This document shows, piece after piece, positions 29,652 to 38,219 of a stretch of DNA of 64,000 nucleotides. The stretch is from a virus: positions 1-64,000 of IMG/VR virus record IMGVR_UViG_3300025585_000039; one strand, given 5' to 3'. Every line of letters starts with the position of its first letter. Within the stretch, counting starts at the first letter, position 1. A program made the translations under genes and the position numbers. The notes beneath the pieces were generated by a model that saw only the letters and a list, made by a program, of their open reading frames with translations, did no database searches and was not told the DNA's origin.

Positions 29652-29655
29652 TCAG

Positions 29656-29726
29656 AGCGAATAGGGAGAATCGAACTCCCACCTTCTGCTTGGAAGGCAG
29701 AGGCACTACCATTATGCAACATTCGC
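29656..29726 (-). tRNA. tRNA-Gly (TCC)
   Basis: Acceptor GCGAATG/TATTCGC with a G-T pair, anticodon stem TCTGC/GCAGA, loop CTTCCAA with anticodon TCC (reads GGA). Confidence 0.9.
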
Positions 29727-29838
29727 AGTGTCTAACTTTGTTGTTGCGTCCTAGTTAGACTTAGGCACAGAGGCAGTGCACTGCATGTGATGATGTGTGA
29801 CCGACACTTTCGTGTTACAGGGACAAACATACGCTATG
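29727..29838 (-). other. structured spacer inside the tRNA array
   Basis: 112 nt separate tRNA-Gly from tRNA-Asn while the other tRNAs are 1-5 nt apart. It contains a 7-bp inverted repeat GTCTAAC/GTTAGAC (about 29730-29760), a perfect 12-nt palindrome GCAGTGCACTGC, and an ACAC/GTGT hairpin. No complete cloverleaf was found. It may be a decayed tRNA or another small RNA. Confidence 0.4.
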
Positions 29839-29911
29839 CTGGTCTGGCAGGTCTCGATCCTGCGACATCTCGATTAACAGTCGAGTGTTCTACCAACTGA
29901 ACTACAGACCA
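29839..29911 (-). tRNA. tRNA-Asn (GTT)
   Basis: Acceptor TGGTCTG/CAGACCA, anticodon stem CTCGA/TCGAG, loop CTGTTAA with anticodon GTT. It is the first tRNA of the minus-strand array, 7 nt after the stop of the subtilase-like gene. Confidence 0.88.
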
Positions 29912-29918
29912 AAACCTT

Positions 29919-30683
29919 TTATGCTGCTGCTTTTACAATTTTAGATGTAACTGCATCAGATGACCACATTGCTGCAAGTGCTGCAGTGGCAGATGAAGAT
30001 GTATGTGCTACTAAGCCAATAGTAGTTGAATAACTAAACTTAGATCCATCATCAGAGATTTTTACAAAGTAATCTGTATCAGCATTAAACTGTCCAAGTG
30101 CACTTCCAACTTCATTGGCATGTACTACTGAAGCAGTATCTACAATGCATGCTGGATAGTTTACTGGCTTAGCCTTGTCATTGCCAGTAGATGCAAAAAC
30201 CAAAATACCTTTTTGCTTTAACACTGTAATAATTCTCTTAATTTCTTTATCTGCTGTATCTGGTGTCCATGGTGCAGATGCAATTGGCATACATGGTTTA
30301 GTTGCATGATTAAAATATCTTGAAAATGAGACAGCCTTTACCATAGATGCATTCTTTTCAACCCACTGCAAAGACGAGATAAATTGTGCTGGAGTCATTT
30401 CTGTTTTTGCATTTGCTCCACAAATTGCAATAATATTTAATGCTGGATTTTGCAATTTTGCAACAGCGTACATTGCTGTACCATGATTGTATGGGCTTGA
30501 TGCCAACGCACCAGAAATAGGTGCAGTTTGTGGACAAGATGTTCCAGATGGTGTAATTGGATTCAGTGCAACATTAGACTGAAAATAAGAATCAATAATG
30601 ACAAGAGACTTAGTATCTGCCTGTGCTTGAACTGGTACTACAACTGAAAATAGTATTGCTACTAGTGCTATGATTTTTTTCAT
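29919..30683 (-). CDS. secreted subtilisin-like (S8) protease homologue
   Basis: A 254-aa protein with a Sec signal peptide (about residues 1-22, ending VQAQA). The S8 catalytic order is visible: Asp in VIIDSYF (about 31), His in NHGTAMYAV (about 67), the oxyanion-region Asn in ILVFASTGND, and Ser in HTSSSATAALAA (about 230), where the usual GTS is HTS. It is a short but plausible secreted protease or pseudo-protease. A ribosome site AAGGAA precedes the ATG. It might process surface proteins of host or phage. Confidence 0.7.
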   Translation of the reverse strand: MKKIIALVAILFSVVVPVQAQADTKSLVIIDSYFQSNVALNPITPSGTSCPQTAPISGALASSPYNHGTAMYAVAKLQNPALNIIAICGANAKTEMTPAQFISSLQWVEKNASMVKAVSFSRYFNHATKPCMPIASAPWTPDTADKEIKRIITVLKQKGILVFASTGNDKAKPVNYPACIVDTASVVHANEVGSALGQFNADTDYFVKISDDGSKFSYSTTIGLVAHTSSSATAALAAMWSSDAVTSKIVKAAA

Positions 30684-30699
30684 TTTATTCCTTTTGCTC

Positions 30700-30906
30700 T
30701 TACGATATCATCAATCTGATGACATGACAACATGGGTCGCCTCCTGCTTCCCATTCTTCTAACTCTTCCTCACCCATATATTCGTATCCGCCATCGTGGG
30801 TATTGCAATATGGGGGTGTTACCCAACCACGATCAATACCATTAGAAAGCCAAATACCAAACTCTGTTTCCTCTGGAGATAAATCTTCTTCATGTGTGTG
30901 ATTCAT
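30700..30906 (-). CDS. conserved actinophage acidic protein
   Basis: A 68-aa very acidic protein with the recurrent pattern PPYCNTHDGG...EEELEEWEAGGDPCCHVIRL, a common actinophage family of unknown function with Cys/His residues that could hold a metal. The leaderless ATG at 30906 follows TAGAAT (complement of 30914-30919) by 7 nt. A longer frame from 30942 was rejected because it crosses that -10. Confidence 0.7.
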   Translation of the reverse strand: MNHTHEEDLSPEETEFGIWLSNGIDRGWVTPPYCNTHDGGYEYMGEEELEEWEAGGDPCCHVIRLMIS

Positions 30907-30919
30907 ACTATTAATTCTA

Positions 30920-32566
30920 CTACTTACCGTTCCACTTGTCAAGTTCTTTTTTGAGCATATCTAGCCCCATAGGACCTAATTTCAATGCGTACATATGCCA
31001 TTTTTTGAGATTAAAATTGTCACCTAATTTAGTTTTTGATTTTTCTCTGGCTTCGAGCCAAATACGCTCACCAAGTTTATAGGTGATTGCTTGTCCTGCC
31101 CAAGAAATATATCTTTTAACTTCATTAACAGCATAGTCATGTGTTAATAATGCTTGCTCTTCCATAAATTTTACAGCCAAGTCTGGTGTCCATGTTTCAC
31201 CATATGGACTTTCATATTCTAAGTGCAACCCAATATCAACAACTAACCTTGCTGCTCTCATTGCTTGGCAAAGTAAGTATCCCATTTTATATCCAGGATC
31301 TTCAAAATAGCCAAGTTCATCCATTAGTGTTTCTGCATATAAAGCCCATCCTTCACCATACCCAGAATTCCAAGCATCTTCTCTTTGATATCTTGTCAGT
31401 GTTTCTTTGTTGTATGTTGCAGTTGCAATTTGCATATGATGGCCAGGCACTGACTCATGGAACCATGTCGAATAATTTTCCCATGTTGTAAACTTTGTAC
31501 GTCCCAATGTTGGATAATATGTTCTTCCTGGTCTCTCTAAATCATCTGAAGGTCCTTTGTAATATGGAGATTCATCAATAGTATCTTCATCCATGATCAC
31601 TTCACATTTACGAATAACAGCAGGAATTGTAAAATACTCACCACTTAGATCCGCAATTGCTTGCTTAGTTATTTTATCTAAAAACTTTTTAAAATTATCT
31701 TTGCCCTCGATGGTGTAGTCTGGACTATTATTTAAAAAATTTGCAACCTCTGTCAAGGACTTGGCATCTGGTTTAATTTTTTTGGCAACATCCCACATCT
31801 GCTTATGAATATTTTCTAAATCTTTGAAGCCAGAAGCATATACCTTTTTAGGATTAATCATTAAACCAGTTTGAGACTTTACTAGTTTTATGTATCTTTC
31901 TTCACCCACAGCAAACTTATCTAAACAGGTAGGAAGGTATTTAAGTTCTAACCAAGTAGAGACTTGCTCACATGCGATCTGCGCTTCCTTTGCAGCCTTT
32001 AAAAGTCTTTTGTCAGCATCATCAATATCTTTGGCAATTTTAACAAACAAACCTTCTGCATAATTATTTAAAATATCAATCAAATATTCAACACGTAACT
32101 TAATTCCAGGCTGACCCAATGCTGATACGTCTTTCAGTGATGAGACCCATTGTGTAAGTGCCGTTGGAATTTTTTCCATACGCTTAATAATATTTAAAAC
32201 ATCTTTCCTTGTTTCTTTAGGCATGACCTCAAAAACTTCAAACATGGATTGTGGCTCTGAAAAAACTGAGCCGAAGTTTACATAGTTCCAATTGTCATCA
32301 GCATCTTCTATGTAATCATTAATATCAAACAAGATAACCTTTTTTGCAATCTCATCATAGCGATCAATTGGCTCTACCTCGCTGATTTGTTTGTAATATT
32401 TTTTTGCTATCTTTAAAAATGGGTCTACCTCATGGTAGGCATAGTCGTTCCAGTCTGAATTTTGGTCTGTATCATTGGCAAAGGTTGAAGCGATAGCATC
32501 ATATTCTAAAGACTTAAGGCTATATTCTTCAGACAGCCTAAAAATTTCTGATCGATGCCTTGCCAT
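30920..32566 (-). CDS. DUF885-family zinc metallopeptidase
   Basis: A 548-aa protein, typical for DUF885. The zinc-binding HESVPGHH motif is at about residue 370, followed by the conserved GEGWALYAE about 40 residues later (glutamate ligand), and by AMRAARLVVDIGLH. The family are cytoplasmic or secreted carboxypeptidase/dipeptidase-like enzymes, rare in phages. No signal peptide is seen, so it probably acts inside the cell. The ribosome site AGAGGATAAA decides the start at 32566. A strong dedicated promoter is at 32620-32648. Confidence 0.85.
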   Translation of the reverse strand: MARHRSEIFRLSEEYSLKSLEYDAIASTFANDTDQNSDWNDYAYHEVDPFLKIAKKYYKQISEVEPIDRYDEIAKKVILFDINDYIEDADDNWNYVNFGSVFSEPQSMFEVFEVMPKETRKDVLNIIKRMEKIPTALTQWVSSLKDVSALGQPGIKLRVEYLIDILNNYAEGLFVKIAKDIDDADKRLLKAAKEAQIACEQVSTWLELKYLPTCLDKFAVGEERYIKLVKSQTGLMINPKKVYASGFKDLENIHKQMWDVAKKIKPDAKSLTEVANFLNNSPDYTIEGKDNFKKFLDKITKQAIADLSGEYFTIPAVIRKCEVIMDEDTIDESPYYKGPSDDLERPGRTYYPTLGRTKFTTWENYSTWFHESVPGHHMQIATATYNKETLTRYQREDAWNSGYGEGWALYAETLMDELGYFEDPGYKMGYLLCQAMRAARLVVDIGLHLEYESPYGETWTPDLAVKFMEEQALLTHDYAVNEVKRYISWAGQAITYKLGERIWLEAREKSKTKLGDNFNLKKWHMYALKLGPMGLDMLKKELDKWNGK

Positions 32567-32619
32567 TTTATCCTCTTTAGGTAGTAGTAAACCCCCCATT
32601 AAGGATGGGGCATACATAT

Positions 32620-32648
32620 AGTATACCAGCCCTTAAGGGGGGTGTCAA
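32620..32648 (-). promoter_or_regulatory. promoter with palindromic spacer upstream of DUF885 gene
   Basis: TTGACA (complement of 32643-32648), a 17-nt spacer, then TATACT (complement of 32620-32625). The spacer holds the palindrome CCCTTAAGGG (32630-32639), a plausible repressor site. The 47-nt leader contains a CCCCAT/ATGGGG hairpin before the ribosome site. Confidence 0.75.
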
Positions 32649-32668
32649 TTACCACTATTAATGATTAA

Positions 32669-32968
32669 TTAACCCTTTTTTGATCGTGATCTACGCTCTT
32701 CAACCACCATGTCTTCTACGGTAATTGCATTTTTGTCTACAGTAGAGAATGCTGAATTAATCTCATCGATAGTTAGTTTGCCATCGTCCATAAATGCACG
32801 AGCCAACTTTTCAACTACTGCTGCAACTGCTGTCAAACCAGCAACGGTAACTGCCTTAATTGTAGAGATACCAGCAATAGCACCAGCACCAATGACTGCA
32901 AGGCCATTAGCAGCAAAGACTGCCACGATACGCATAATAATATTCCAAATATTTTTTACACCTTTCAT
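32669..32968 (-). CDS. membrane protein with EF-hand-like loop (holin-like)
   Basis: A 99-aa protein. The first 55 residues are hydrophobic and Ala/Gly/Val-rich (VAVFAANGLAVIGAGAIAG). They are followed by FMDDGKLTIDEINSAF, an EF-hand-like Ca loop, and a basic tail. It is a common actinophage protein type placed near lysis or tail genes, often called holin without proof. Confidence 0.6.
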   Translation of the reverse strand: MKGVKNIWNIIMRIVAVFAANGLAVIGAGAIAGISTIKAVTVAGLTAVAAVVEKLARAFMDDGKLTIDEINSAFSTVDKNAITVEDMVVEERRSRSKKG

Positions 32969-32969
32969 T

Positions 32970-33176
32970 CTAGTCCTCCTTTCTCAATGGAATGGATATT
33001 AACCAAACCACTGTAGTAATAAGAATTGCTATACCAACAATATCTCTTGCTGATCCTGTAAGGGTTAGCCAAGCAATAAAAAATCCAAGGAGAGTAAATG
33101 CTTGAGCAATTATTTCTACACCTGCATCTTTTAGCCATGTCATGAATCCCTTTATAACTTTCTTAATCATTTTCAT
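32970..33176 (-). CDS. small two-span membrane protein (holin-like)
   Basis: A 68-aa protein with an amphipathic basic N-terminus (MKMIKKVIKGFMTWLKDAG) and two transmembrane spans (about 22-42 and 45-62). The AGGAGG ribosome site is encoded by the last codons of the surface-protein gene. The holin-like class is likely by topology only. Confidence 0.6.
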   Translation of the reverse strand: MKMIKKVIKGFMTWLKDAGVEIIAQAFTLLGFFIAWLTLTGSARDIVGIAILITTVVWLISIPLRKED

Positions 33177-33178
33177 AT

Positions 33179-35212
33179 TTACCTCCTCATACCAATAATC
33201 GTACTTGCAATTTGAGATACAATGACTACTGGGATTATTACCTCTTGTGCTTTTTCTCTCTGATCGTCTGTCATATCCATACCTAACTCAGAGAAATTAG
33301 ATAGGAGTTCTAGTGGGTCTACATTAAATAATGCACCAAGTGGATCTTCTAAAAATGCTTCTGCTTGTACCTCTGTAACAGCGTCTGCCAATGTAAATGG
33401 CATTGGGGTATCTCCAGCATCACTTGCTCTTGCTGAAAACTCAACAAATGCTTCTGCAAGTGCTGGATTAGATTTCATTTGATTTGCAATTTGTCCAATT
33501 TCTGATGTTTTAATACCAAGATCTTTTGCAACCTCAGCCTTTGCCTCTTGAGTTAAGGTTTGCAGTGTTTGGCTAACTGCTGCTATTTGTTCGGCAGAAA
33601 GTTTAACTAATTTATTATCTTTGCTTGTAAGGTTTGCAATAACTCCAGATAAATCTTCTGTTGTTCCAGTACCCTTTTCTGGAATAAGTGCTGCCAATTC
33701 TTCATCTTTTATTTCAGGATTAGTGGTTGGTTCGGTAGTTGGCTCTACTGTTGGTTCTGGGCCAGGTGTAGGCTCTGGAGTTGGATCTATTATAGGCTCT
33801 GTTGTAGGTTCTACCGTTGGCTCTGGAGTTGGCTCTGGGGTAGGATCAATTGTTGGTTCTGGATCTGGGGTAACTTCAGGTGTAGGTTCTGGGGTAGGTT
33901 CTGGAGAAACTTCTGGAGTAGGTTCAGGTGTTGGATCTACGATAATTGTTGGTTCTGGAGTAGGCTGATTTGCTGCTGCATTGGCTGCTGCTTGTGCAAT
34001 TGCAATTTGAATTTCTCTTTCTTTTTGTTTATTATAATATTCCCATGCATCTTCTATAGCATTATTCATATCTATTATTGCTTGATTGTAATTATCATTA
34101 GCAGTATTCTTATTAGATAATGCATTTTCTGTATTTGTAACAGAAGTATTATATGCTGTTATTTTTTCCTGTAAAGTTTGATTATATGTTGTTAGTGTAG
34201 AATTGGCACTATTATATGCAGTAACTTTATTATTATAATTTGTTTGTGCTGTTGCTTGATCTTCTACTGCTTGATTATATGCATTAGTCTGTGCCTGTGT
34301 TGGTCCAGAACCAGAAGAAAAAGTATTTAAATTGCAACTAAAACCTACACCCCAACCACCAGTATAGTCACATCCTGCTCCAGTCCATCCTCCAGGAATA
34401 GCCCATCCAAGATAATAAGATCCTGGACCACCACCGTTATACCACCAAATTTCTACATCTAATGTTTTATTTTGGCTAACATCATATACTGGTGAATAAG
34501 CACTCCATCTTGCTCCCTGTTCTACCCAGTTATCAATTGCTAATTGACCATTGACATACATTTTAAAACCATCGTCTGTATACCCTGCAAAATAAGTTGA
34601 AGTCCAATGAGATGGAACTGTAATCTTTCCAGTAAACTTAACTACTATATTTTCATATCTATTACCACAGACTGGCAGGTACATAGAATTTGAATTCCAG
34701 GTACCAGAACAAATAACAGAATCTGGTACTGCTATGCTTGGCCAAACCCTAGCAAGGTTATAAACTGTGTATTGAAGTCCTTGACCACTAGCAGATTGCA
34801 TATTTGCTTGGGTTGTTTGAACATTAATGTTTGCTAGATCTAGGGTATCTTGAGCAGCATTCTTTGCAGATAGTGCTGTTGCTACCGTTGAAGTTTGACC
34901 ATCAACTGCAGATTGTGCCAAAGTCTTTTCTTCAAGTGCAACCGCTTGAGCATTTACTGCATCTTCATAGGCTTGGTTTGCTGCATCTCTTGAGTCTCGT
35001 GCTGATACGGCAGCATCATATTTATTTTCTGCTATATCTATTAGGTTTACAAAATCAGTCTGATAGTTTAAGTCATCAACGCTGTTATTAAGTTTTGTTA
35101 TTTCTTGTGCAGCAACTGATATAGGGTCGTCTGAATTAGCGTCTGTAGGGGCTATTAAAAGCCATCCAAAGGCTAATATGGTGGCTGTTGCTATGCGTAT
35201 TAATCGTTTTAT
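33179..35212 (-). CDS. secreted surface protein: coiled coil, PA14-like domain, Pro/Thr/Glu repeats
   Basis: A 677-aa frame when started at ATA 35212: AGGGGG sits 7 nt upstream, and the product begins MKRLIRIATATILAFGWLLI, a perfect Sec signal. No ATG, GTG or TTG is available there, and the first internal alternative (TTG 34921) would drop the signal. In order it has helical coiled-coil segments, a PA14-like domain (about 140-290, with GYTDDGFKMYVNGQLAIDNW), a second helical region, about 85 residues of PTPEP/PEPTPE repeats, and a C-terminal hydrophobic stretch. It probably resides on the cell or virion surface. The Pro/Thr tract is a candidate substrate for the encoded hydroxylases and glycosyltransferase. 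Confidence 0.75.
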   Translation of the reverse strand: MKRLIRIATATILAFGWLLIAPTDANSDDPISVAAQEITKLNNSVDDLNYQTDFVNLIDIAENKYDAAVSARDSRDAANQAYEDAVNAQAVALEEKTLAQSAVDGQTSTVATALSAKNAAQDTLDLANINVQTTQANMQSASGQGLQYTVYNLARVWPSIAVPDSVICSGTWNSNSMYLPVCGNRYENIVVKFTGKITVPSHWTSTYFAGYTDDGFKMYVNGQLAIDNWVEQGARWSAYSPVYDVSQNKTLDVEIWWYNGGGPGSYYLGWAIPGGWTGAGCDYTGGWGVGFSCNLNTFSSGSGPTQAQTNAYNQAVEDQATAQTNYNNKVTAYNSANSTLTTYNQTLQEKITAYNTSVTNTENALSNKNTANDNYNQAIIDMNNAIEDAWEYYNKQKEREIQIAIAQAAANAAANQPTPEPTIIVDPTPEPTPEVSPEPTPEPTPEVTPDPEPTIDPTPEPTPEPTVEPTTEPIIDPTPEPTPGPEPTVEPTTEPTTNPEIKDEELAALIPEKGTGTTEDLSGVIANLTSKDNKLVKLSAEQIAAVSQTLQTLTQEAKAEVAKDLGIKTSEIGQIANQMKSNPALAEAFVEFSARASDAGDTPMPFTLADAVTEVQAEAFLEDPLGALFNVDPLELLSNFSELGMDMTDDQREKAQEVIIPVVIVSQIASTIIGMRR

Positions 35213-35264
35213 TTGCCTTCCCCCTTGCAGACGAATGTCTGATAGGATGATTATACCATTTTAT

Positions 35265-35300
35265 TGCAAAAAAAGAGGGCCAGTATATAACTGACCCTCT
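35265..35300 (-). terminator. intrinsic terminator of S-layer-like gene
   Basis: On the minus strand AGAGGGTCAGT, a TATAT loop, and ACTGGCCCTCT form an 11-bp stem with one G-U pair, followed by TTTTTTT. The G-U pair favours the minus orientation. It separates the gene at 35315 from the next promoter (TGG-TATAAT upstream of 35212). Confidence 0.9.
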
Positions 35301-35314
35301 AATTTATAAGTTAA

Positions 35315-36409
35315 TTACTTAACTAGTGTAACCTTTGCCTTTGGATTCTTTGCATTCCACTTCTTAGCAAGATCGTTGAATGCCTTCTTAATTGCAGCAA
35401 GAGCAGCAGCATTGTCTGCCTTCAATTTTGCAATTTCAGCATCCTTAGCAGCAATTGCAACTGCTGTTGCTGAATCTGAAGCAGCCTTTGCATCTGCAAG
35501 TGCCTTTGTAGATGAAGCCTTTGTTGCAGCATGTGCAGCAACTTCATTTGCAAGAGCAGCATCTGCTACAGCCTTAGCAGCAACTGCTGCATCTGCGATA
35601 GCCTTTTGTGCTGCAAGTTCAGACAAAAGATCACGAACTGTGATTGTCTTAACTACGCTTGAAGTAACTGTGTTGAATCCTGCTACTGCAGTTGCAACAT
35701 CAGATGAATTTGTAACAGAAACAACAATGGTTGAAGAACCAGTTGCTGGAAGTGTTACCTTAAATTCTGCCTGACCAAAGTTAGACAAAGTTGCGCCAGT
35801 TGTAGCGGTTGTTGTATCAAGAGTTCCACCAACAACAAGTGCTGTTAGACCCTTACCTGATACCTTGTTACCAAATACGTCTGTTGCGGTTACTGTTGCA
35901 GTTACAACGCTTGAGGTTGTTCCAGCATCAGCAGATGAAAGTGCAATGGTATTAATCTTACCAGCAGTTCCCTGTACATAATATGTTAGTGTTGTTCCGC
36001 CATTTGTGATAGCAACTGTACCAATTGCTGTTGTCTTTGTATAGACATAAAATGTTGCGGTTGTTCCTGTTCCAGTTGCAATCGTCAAAGATGATGATCC
36101 TGAAGATGCAGATACTGGTGCAGCAGATGTGTGTAGTGCTGATACGATTGTTGCATTTGTTGCTACAACAGAAACGTTTGTTCCTGTATCAACTGTTGCA
36201 ACAAACTTTAGTGCATCAGCAGCATCAACTGTGTTATCTGCTGGGACTGGCAATGATGCAGGCGTAGCAAGTGCGGATGCTGTTGTATTAGCAGTTCCGT
36301 CAAGTGATACAGCGACTGTCATTACGGCAGCACTTGCAGGCGTTGCCACGATTGTTGCGGTAGTCATGGCTGCAACCACGGCTAGGGCGATTTTCTTAAA
36401 TGAATTCAT
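35315..36409 (-). CDS. secreted S-layer-like protein with host-type tail
   Basis: A 364-aa protein with a classical signal peptide (residues 1-28, ending ASA), an Ala/Thr/Ser-rich beta region with Ig-like repeats (about 30-270; KVSGKGLTALVVGGTLDTTT), an Ala/Lys-rich coiled coil (about 275-340), and a basic tail (KKWNAKNPKAKVTLVK) of a kind seen in actinobacterial surface proteins. Composition is far richer in Ala and Thr than neighbouring genes, suggesting acquisition from a host. It may coat the infected cell (superinfection exclusion) or the virion. A ribosome site AAGGAG and its own terminator are present. Confidence 0.75.
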   Translation of the reverse strand: MNSFKKIALAVVAAMTTATIVATPASAAVMTVAVSLDGTANTTASALATPASLPVPADNTVDAADALKFVATVDTGTNVSVVATNATIVSALHTSAAPVSASSGSSSLTIATGTGTTATFYVYTKTTAIGTVAITNGGTTLTYYVQGTAGKINTIALSSADAGTTSSVVTATVTATDVFGNKVSGKGLTALVVGGTLDTTTATTGATLSNFGQAEFKVTLPATGSSTIVVSVTNSSDVATAVAGFNTVTSSVVKTITVRDLLSELAAQKAIADAAVAAKAVADAALANEVAAHAATKASSTKALADAKAASDSATAVAIAAKDAEIAKLKADNAAALAAIKKAFNDLAKKWNAKNPKAKVTLVK

Positions 36410-36431
36410 TCATTTCTCCTTATATTTATAT

Positions 36432-38219
36432 TTATATTGTTTTTAATCTATCCATAAAATCATCATCATTATCGATGTCTGAATCTTTACGAGTAGGTTT
36501 AAATTGTATCACACCATCTGGCTGCTTGTCAACTTTGGGTCTATCTTTGAAGGTGTGAATCTCTACAACCACATCTTGATATTTTGGGGTATAGGAGATT
36601 GCTCCAAAAATAGCACCACAGACAGCATCTGCCAAATCCTTAGATTTTTTACGGGGGTGATCAACTTTATCATTTTTCATGATTTTGAGTTCTGTTAACT
36701 CATTGAACAATAGTTCAATTGCTGGCATAACTAGTCGCTCTTCGTAAACTAGCATGGCCATATCCTCATAATGTTTCTTAGCAACAGAAACAGTATCAGT
36801 TCTCATTCCTACGGATTGGAGTTCATTTTGAATATCGAACGATTGCCAACGGTCAAACGATACCAATCCAATATTAAAACCAAGTCTTCGAAGGTTTTGT
36901 ATCCATTGTTTTACCTCTGAAAGATTCACTGGACCTTCTACCTTTGGTTCCCACCATGCTACGGCATCTACAATTACTATTGGAGATACCTGCTGGTAAT
37001 CTTTTAATACCTGCACATTTACCCACTTTTCCACGTGTGCAATAGCAACCGCACACTTGTCATGCTTTTGTGCAAGGTCAGCATGTACATAATAAATTTT
37101 ATTTGGATCTGGAACAAATGTTTCTTCAAATCTTCTAAATTGATCTAATGGATTTCGTGCTGTCATACATGCTCTAACTTTGTCTGCCTGTTTGAAGAAT
37201 GCGTCAGAAGCAAAAGTTGGTACGCAAGCAAAACGTTGCATTGCATCACCCATGTCAGTTAAGAATGCGATTTTAAAATCATCAACTTTTCTTGTGGGGT
37301 TGACTTCCCATGTTGGTCTCTTAAGAGCAAACACACCAGGATATCTGTATGATTTGATGTGATCTTCATCCCATGAAATTTCAAACCAATTCTCTGGATC
37401 ATCTTCTGGCAAAAGTGGATTAATAATAAATCTATGTGTCTTAGTTATCGTTTCTTTATCAGCAATTACAGCATCATATCTTTCAGAAATAAAGTCTCCC
37501 TGATATCTTGGAAATGACAATAGGGCTACCTTTCCCAAATCTGGAAAACGAGAATCCACAGAAGCACGGAATGCTTTATAGATATTATCTGCAGTCTTAC
37601 CTTGATCGTTACCCGTTCCAATCTCCTGAGCAAAACCAGAAATCTCATCAAGCACTGCCATAATAAGGTTCAAACCCTCATGTGATTCACGTTCTGAGTG
37701 ACCTGAGTAAACTGTAATAGATTTGTCAAATTCAATAGAGTCTGCCTTTGCATTAAACTTACCAGCAAACCATGGAGATTTTTCAATCTTTGTTTTAAAG
37801 CCTTTAAAGAAAACGTTCTTAGCCTGTTGAGCGTTAATAGCAACGTTAATAATATCGATGGCATCTCCAGAAGGTTTTCCATAGTACCGTGCTGGATCTT
37901 TAAGGCAGAGCAACTTATAAACAGTATAAGCACAACCAACTGTAGAAGTAAAATCCTTACCAGAGCCTTTTCCTAGTTGTAGAATAATTTCATTTTTTGT
38001 ATACTTATCATAATAACGTGCACCTTCTTCTTCACCAAGCAAGGACATCAAATCTTCTTTTTTATAAACCTGGCTCATTGCTTGCACGATATCATACTGA
38101 ATATCTGATAATCCAGGTTGTGCAAGATAGTCTGGTGACTCTACAAATGTTTTTACATCTACTGGTACTTCTTCAAAATGATCGTCTTGAAGTGCCAATA
38201 AAAAATCATTGAACTCCAT
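36432..38219 (-). CDS. terL: terminase large subunit
   Basis: A 595-aa protein. ATPase: Walker A-like LQLGKGSGKD (81-89) and Walker B LIMAVLDEIS (about 184). The nuclease-like C-terminal domain has VHADLAQKHDKC and VSFDRWQSFDI with acidic residues, and DLADAVCGAIFG near the end. It packages DNA into the prohead. It overlaps the small-subunit-like gene by 14 nt. Confidence 0.9.
   Translation of the reverse strand: MEFNDFLLALQDDHFEEVPVDVKTFVESPDYLAQPGLSDIQYDIVQAMSQVYKKEDLMSLLGEEEGARYYDKYTKNEIILQLGKGSGKDFTSTVGCAYTVYKLLCLKDPARYYGKPSGDAIDIINVAINAQQAKNVFFKGFKTKIEKSPWFAGKFNAKADSIEFDKSITVYSGHSERESHEGLNLIMAVLDEISGFAQEIGTGNDQGKTADNIYKAFRASVDSRFPDLGKVALLSFPRYQGDFISERYDAVIADKETITKTHRFIINPLLPEDDPENWFEISWDEDHIKSYRYPGVFALKRPTWEVNPTRKVDDFKIAFLTDMGDAMQRFACVPTFASDAFFKQADKVRACMTARNPLDQFRRFEETFVPDPNKIYYVHADLAQKHDKCAVAIAHVEKWVNVQVLKDYQQVSPIVIVDAVAWWEPKVEGPVNLSEVKQWIQNLRRLGFNIGLVSFDRWQSFDIQNELQSVGMRTDTVSVAKKHYEDMAMLVYEERLVMPAIELLFNELTELKIMKNDKVDHPRKKSKDLADAVCGAIFGAISYTPKYQDVVVEIHTFKDRPKVDKQPDGVIQFKPTRKDSDIDNDDDFMDRLKTI

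Noticed and set aside
33621-33968. + frame with VGSG repeats
   Set aside because: It is the antisense shadow of the PTPEP repeat in the surface-protein gene.
34919-34921. TTG at 34921 as start of the surface protein
   Set aside because: It would remove the first 97 residues, including a clear signal peptide that follows a strong ribosome site.
35376-36446. several + frames (Ala/Val/Ser-rich) opposite the S-layer-like gene
   Set aside because: Antisense shadows of an Ala/Thr-rich gene, with no promoters or ribosome sites.
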